Below are positions 33,753-35,719 of a DNA stretch of 35,719 nucleotides, piece by piece (within the stretch, counting starts at the first letter, position 1; each line of letters starts with the position of its first letter). Source of the DNA: Alphaproteobacteria bacterium (lineage in GTDB: Bacteria; Pseudomonadota; Alphaproteobacteria; UBA7985; JAUIBT01); contig JAUIDR010000036.1 of NCBI GenBank assembly GCA_030428565.1, forward strand, positions 1 to 35,719. Direction: 5' to 3'. A program made the translations under genes and the position numbers. The notes beneath the pieces were generated by a model, which worked only from the letters and a program-made list of their open reading frames with translations, searched no databases and was not told the origin of the DNA.

Positions 33753-34367
33753 TTAGGGGAGCAAGACCGCGTCGATTGAGTGGAACACGCCGTTGGCCTG
33801 CATGACATCGTAGACGCTGATGTTGGCGGTGCCGCCGTTGGCATCTTCGATCATAATGTTGCTTGGGCCGTTCATTTTGATGGTCAGCGATCCGCCCGAC
33901 AGCGTTTCGACCTGCAAGGCACCGCCGGTCGCCTCCAGTTTTTCCATCAAGGAATCACGGGTCCATGCGCCAGCGACAACGTGGTAGGTCAAGACGGCGA
34001 CGAGCGTGTCCTTGTTTTCGGGCTCCAGCAGGTTTTCAACCGTACCTTCGGGCAGGTCTTCAAAGGCGTTGTTGACCGGACCAAACACCGTAATAGGCCC
34101 TTCACCGGCGATAGCATCCAATAGGCCTGCCGCTTGTACAGCAGCGACTAGGGTTGTGTGATCGCCCGAATTGACGGCGTTTTCCGACAATGTTTTGCTG
34201 GGCAGCATGGGTGCGCCACCGACTTCGACGGTCGCTTCGTCCATCATGGAACCGCCTGATGAATGGCTGGCGGCTTGCGCCTGGACAGCAAAGATGCCGC
34301 CAATCAATGCCAGAGAAGTCAGGCCCGCAAGAGCGGCATTTTTGGTAGAAGATTTGAACTGTGACAC
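33753..34367 (-). CDS. Secreted fasciclin (FAS1) domain protein
   Basis: A 204-residue precursor with a GTG start behind a GGAG site. The signal peptide runs to about VQAQA (residue 32). A Ser/Gly/Met linker precedes one FAS1 domain (about residues 65-204). Its H1 box is TLVAAVQAAGLLDAI...GPITVFGPVNNAFEDLP. The middle YHVVAG motif is in VAVLTYHVVAGAW, and the H2 box is QANGVFHSIDAVLLP at the very end. Such proteins sit in the periplasm or cell envelope and mediate adhesion or matrix interactions; the bacterial substrate is unknown. Both this gene and the DUF4189-like neighbour encode exported proteins and share a terminator. Confidence 0.93.
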   Translation of the reverse strand: MSQFKSSTKNAALAGLTSLALIGGIFAVQAQAASHSSGGSMMDEATVEVGGAPMLPSKTLSENAVNSGDHTTLVAAVQAAGLLDAIAGEGPITVFGPVNNAFEDLPEGTVENLLEPENKDTLVAVLTYHVVAGAWTRDSLMEKLEATGGALQVETLSGGSLTIKMNGPSNIMIEDANGGTANISVYDVMQANGVFHSIDAVLLP

Positions 34368-34678
34368 GGGATTAAGCTCCAGGGTTAGAATGAAAGGTTC
34401 GGCGCCTGGAACTCAAATCTCGCAGCCCCTGTTTTTTTCAAGGGCTGCTGACATGGGTTTTTGTCCTCAACGGATATATAATCGCAGTATCAATAAGTTA
34501 AGCCCGTTTCACAGCCGCGTCAGTTTGCTGTGATGGGCTTTTTTGAAGGCCATGTGCCTACAGATATAACCTAGGTGGCGGGCCGGTGGTAGGCGAGTTA
34601 TTTCGATAAGTTCGCAAGATGTGTTAGAGCCATGCAAGGGCGCGCGGACCCGCAAACCGCCAATCAAACGAGATCAGC
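34368..34678. promoter_or_regulatory. Intergenic region between the fasciclin gene and prmA
   Basis: No gene is supported in these 311 bp. Visible elements are a 7-bp stem GCAGCCC (34422-34428) and GGGCTGC (34442-34448) around a T-rich loop, a TATAAT hexamer at 34477-34482 on the plus strand, and the terminator-like hairpin at 34500-34544. The region must contain the leftward fasciclin promoter and probably the rightward prmA promoter. Confidence 0.45.
34500..34544 (+). terminator. Terminator-like hairpin in the prmA leader
   Basis: Arms AAGCCC (34500-34505) plus CACAGC (34510-34515) pair with GCTGTG (34527-34532) plus GGGCTT (34535-34540), with a small internal bulge, followed by TTTT. It is rho-independent in form on the plus strand, but no plus-strand gene lies just upstream. 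It may be an attenuator of prmA or the 3' end of a short RNA started from the TATAAT at 34477. Confidence 0.6.
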
Positions 34679-35596
34679 ATGAAACGTGTTACGAGCATTA
34701 TGAGCCTTCGCGAAATCGACGAGGCGGCAGAGCAGTTAGAGGCCCTAGAGGGTTTGGTTGTCAGCCAAGATTACTACGATCCGCTGCTGGACCCTGCCGA
34801 ACGCGCCGAAAACCTGGAGCTGGCGGCTTACGCAGAAGACATGGCCTTAGCTATGGAAGCCCTCAGTCTGTTACAGCAACAAGGGTTTGACGCTCAGATC
34901 GAAGAATTGCCAGACGTTGATTGGGTCTCACAGAGCCAGGCTGGCTTGCCACCGGTTCAGGCGGGGCCTTGGCGACTGCATGGCTCGCACGATGAAGCCA
35001 TAATAGGGCGGCGGCATTGGCAGCTGCGCATCGACGCAAATACGGCGTTTGGCACCGGGCACCATGAGACCACGCGCGGGTGCTTGCTAGCGATGGAGCG
35101 CATACGACGCAAACGGGCTTTGGGCCGGGTAATGGACGTGGGGACCGGTACGGGTGTACTGGCGCTGGCGGCGGCGCGGGCAGGGGCCCGTGCCGTGGTC
35201 GCGAGCGATATCGATCCAGAGGCGAGCCGCCGCACGATCTTGAACGCTCAGCAAAACGCTGTCTGCGCACGGCAGGTTACGGCCTCATCCGTCGGTCGTG
35301 CCAGTAGGAGCGCCCAGGCTGTCATGCGCGTGACGACGGCAGCGGGAAGCGCCGCGCCAGCCATCCGTTCGGCTGGGCCTTACGATGTTGTCTTTGCCAA
35401 TATTTTGGCCGCGCCACTCTTGGCGCTCGCGCGTGATTTGTCGGGCCTGTTGGCGCCCGGCGGCTACCTGATCTTGGCAGGCCTTATCCGCCCGCAACAG
35501 CAGGCCATTGAAGCGCGCTATCGCCAACAAGGGCTTGCCCTTGAGCATCGTTCGATCTTGGGCGATTGGCCGACACTGGTGTTTCGTCGCGCCTAG
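34679..35596 (+). CDS. prmA: Ribosomal protein L11 methyltransferase PrmA
   Basis: A 305-residue SAM-dependent methyltransferase. The N-terminal third is the less conserved substrate-recognition domain. The signature IDANTAFGTGHHETTRGCL near residue 118 precedes the SAM motif MDVGTGTGVLALAAARAGA (about 152-170). SDIDPEASRRTILNAQQN near 179 and YDVVFANILAAPLLALA near 237 (the FANIL motif) follow. The stretch between NAQQN and YDVV is about 38 residues, Ala/Ser/Arg-rich and longer than in E. coli PrmA. It trimethylates lysines and the N-terminus of ribosomal protein L11. The ribosome site is weak. No partner gene is adjacent. Confidence 0.92.
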   Translation: MKRVTSIMSLREIDEAAEQLEALEGLVVSQDYYDPLLDPAERAENLELAAYAEDMALAMEALSLLQQQGFDAQIEELPDVDWVSQSQAGLPPVQAGPWRLHGSHDEAIIGRRHWQLRIDANTAFGTGHHETTRGCLLAMERIRRKRALGRVMDVGTGTGVLALAAARAGARAVVASDIDPEASRRTILNAQQNAVCARQVTASSVGRASRSAQAVMRVTTAAGSAAPAIRSAGPYDVVFANILAAPLLALARDLSGLLAPGGYLILAGLIRPQQQAIEARYRQQGLALEHRSILGDWPTLVFRRA

Positions 35597-35619
35597 CAGC
35601 CCGTTGAATAAGTGTGTTT

Positions 35620-35641
35620 TTGAACGCAACAGAACGTTCAA
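35620..35641. terminator. Inverted repeat between prmA and the right-edge gene
   Basis: TTGAACG (35620-35626) and CGTTCAA (35635-35641) form a 7-bp stem with an 8-base loop between two convergent genes. No T-run follows in either direction, so it is only a possible weak terminator; its right arm covers the stop codon of the edge gene. Confidence 0.35.
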
Positions 35642-35719
35642 GCGTTAGGTTGCATGCGACCAATGCCGACGAGATCGTCGGTCACATCAAAGACAACATT
35701 GATAGCCGAATTCTGTTCG
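35638..35719 (-). CDS. C-terminal end of an unidentified gene, cut by the right edge
   Basis: An open frame enters from the right edge and ends at a TGA at 35638-35640. The 26 visible residues end NVVFDVTDDLVGIGRMQPNA. The composition looks like real protein, with alternating hydrophobic and acidic residues, but no family can be named from so little. It converges on prmA. Confidence 0.45.
   Translation of the reverse strand, partial: EQNSAINVVFDVTDDLVGIGRMQPNA

Overview
The window looks like a chromosomal segment of a metabolically versatile alphaproteobacterium. The GC content is moderate to high, and the gene content fits that class: a soxBDAG sarcosine oxidase, a protocatechuate 4,5-cleavage enzyme (LigC type), and a metF / methyl-THF methyltransferase / corrinoid-activator set. 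No rRNA, tRNA, insertion sequence, phage gene or CRISPR array was seen. A lower rank cannot be set from the sequence alone.

Layout. (1) Bases 1-5256, minus strand: an oligopeptide ABC transporter in the order oppA-oppB-oppC-oppD-oppF, with oppF cut by the left edge. (2) 5257-5740: an intergenic region with several small palindromes, followed by a DMT-family permease (5741-6610, +). (3) 6670-10879, plus strand: an FMN-dependent 2-hydroxy-acid dehydrogenase, a DUF1932-type NAD(P) oxidoreductase, ligC and an aldo/keto reductase. These converge on pobA (11123-12292, -) across a strong bidirectional terminator; pobA is transcribed divergently from an AraC-type regulator (12317-13288, +). PobA makes protocatechuate and LigC oxidises the product of its 4,5-ring cleavage, so this is part of a 4-hydroxybenzoate pathway; the ring-cleaving dioxygenase is not in the window. 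(4) 13550-18119, plus strand: a perfect 26-bp palindrome, metF, a small conserved-looking protein, a methyl-THF:corrinoid methyltransferase and a 2Fe-2S/ASKHA activator of corrinoid proteins. The last two proteins both end in a Gly-rich linker plus Arg-rich tail. (5) 18236-23359, minus strand: soxB-soxD-soxA-soxG, the heterotetrameric sarcosine oxidase, which feeds 5,10-methylene-THF into the pool used by MetF next door. (6) 23490-30532, minus strand: a nucleobase catabolism block (xdhA, xdhB, xdhC, an adenine-type deaminase, 8-oxoguanine deaminase) converging on urate. (7) 30746-35719: uvrD, a secreted DUF4189-like protein, a secreted fasciclin-domain protein, prmA, and the C-terminal end of an unidentified gene at the right edge.

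The genes cooperate in three ways. The opp system imports peptides. The aromatic block handles 4-hydroxybenzoate-type compounds. The C1 and purine blocks connect sarcosine demethylation, methyl-THF chemistry and purine base breakdown. No single wholly new system is evident. The most unusual items are the paired GR-rich tails on the two corrinoid-related proteins, the perfect palindrome abutting metF, the hairpins between or upstream of genes (inside the mtgA-like/activator pair, in the prmA leader, at xdhA), and a set of swapped repeats between pobA and its regulator.
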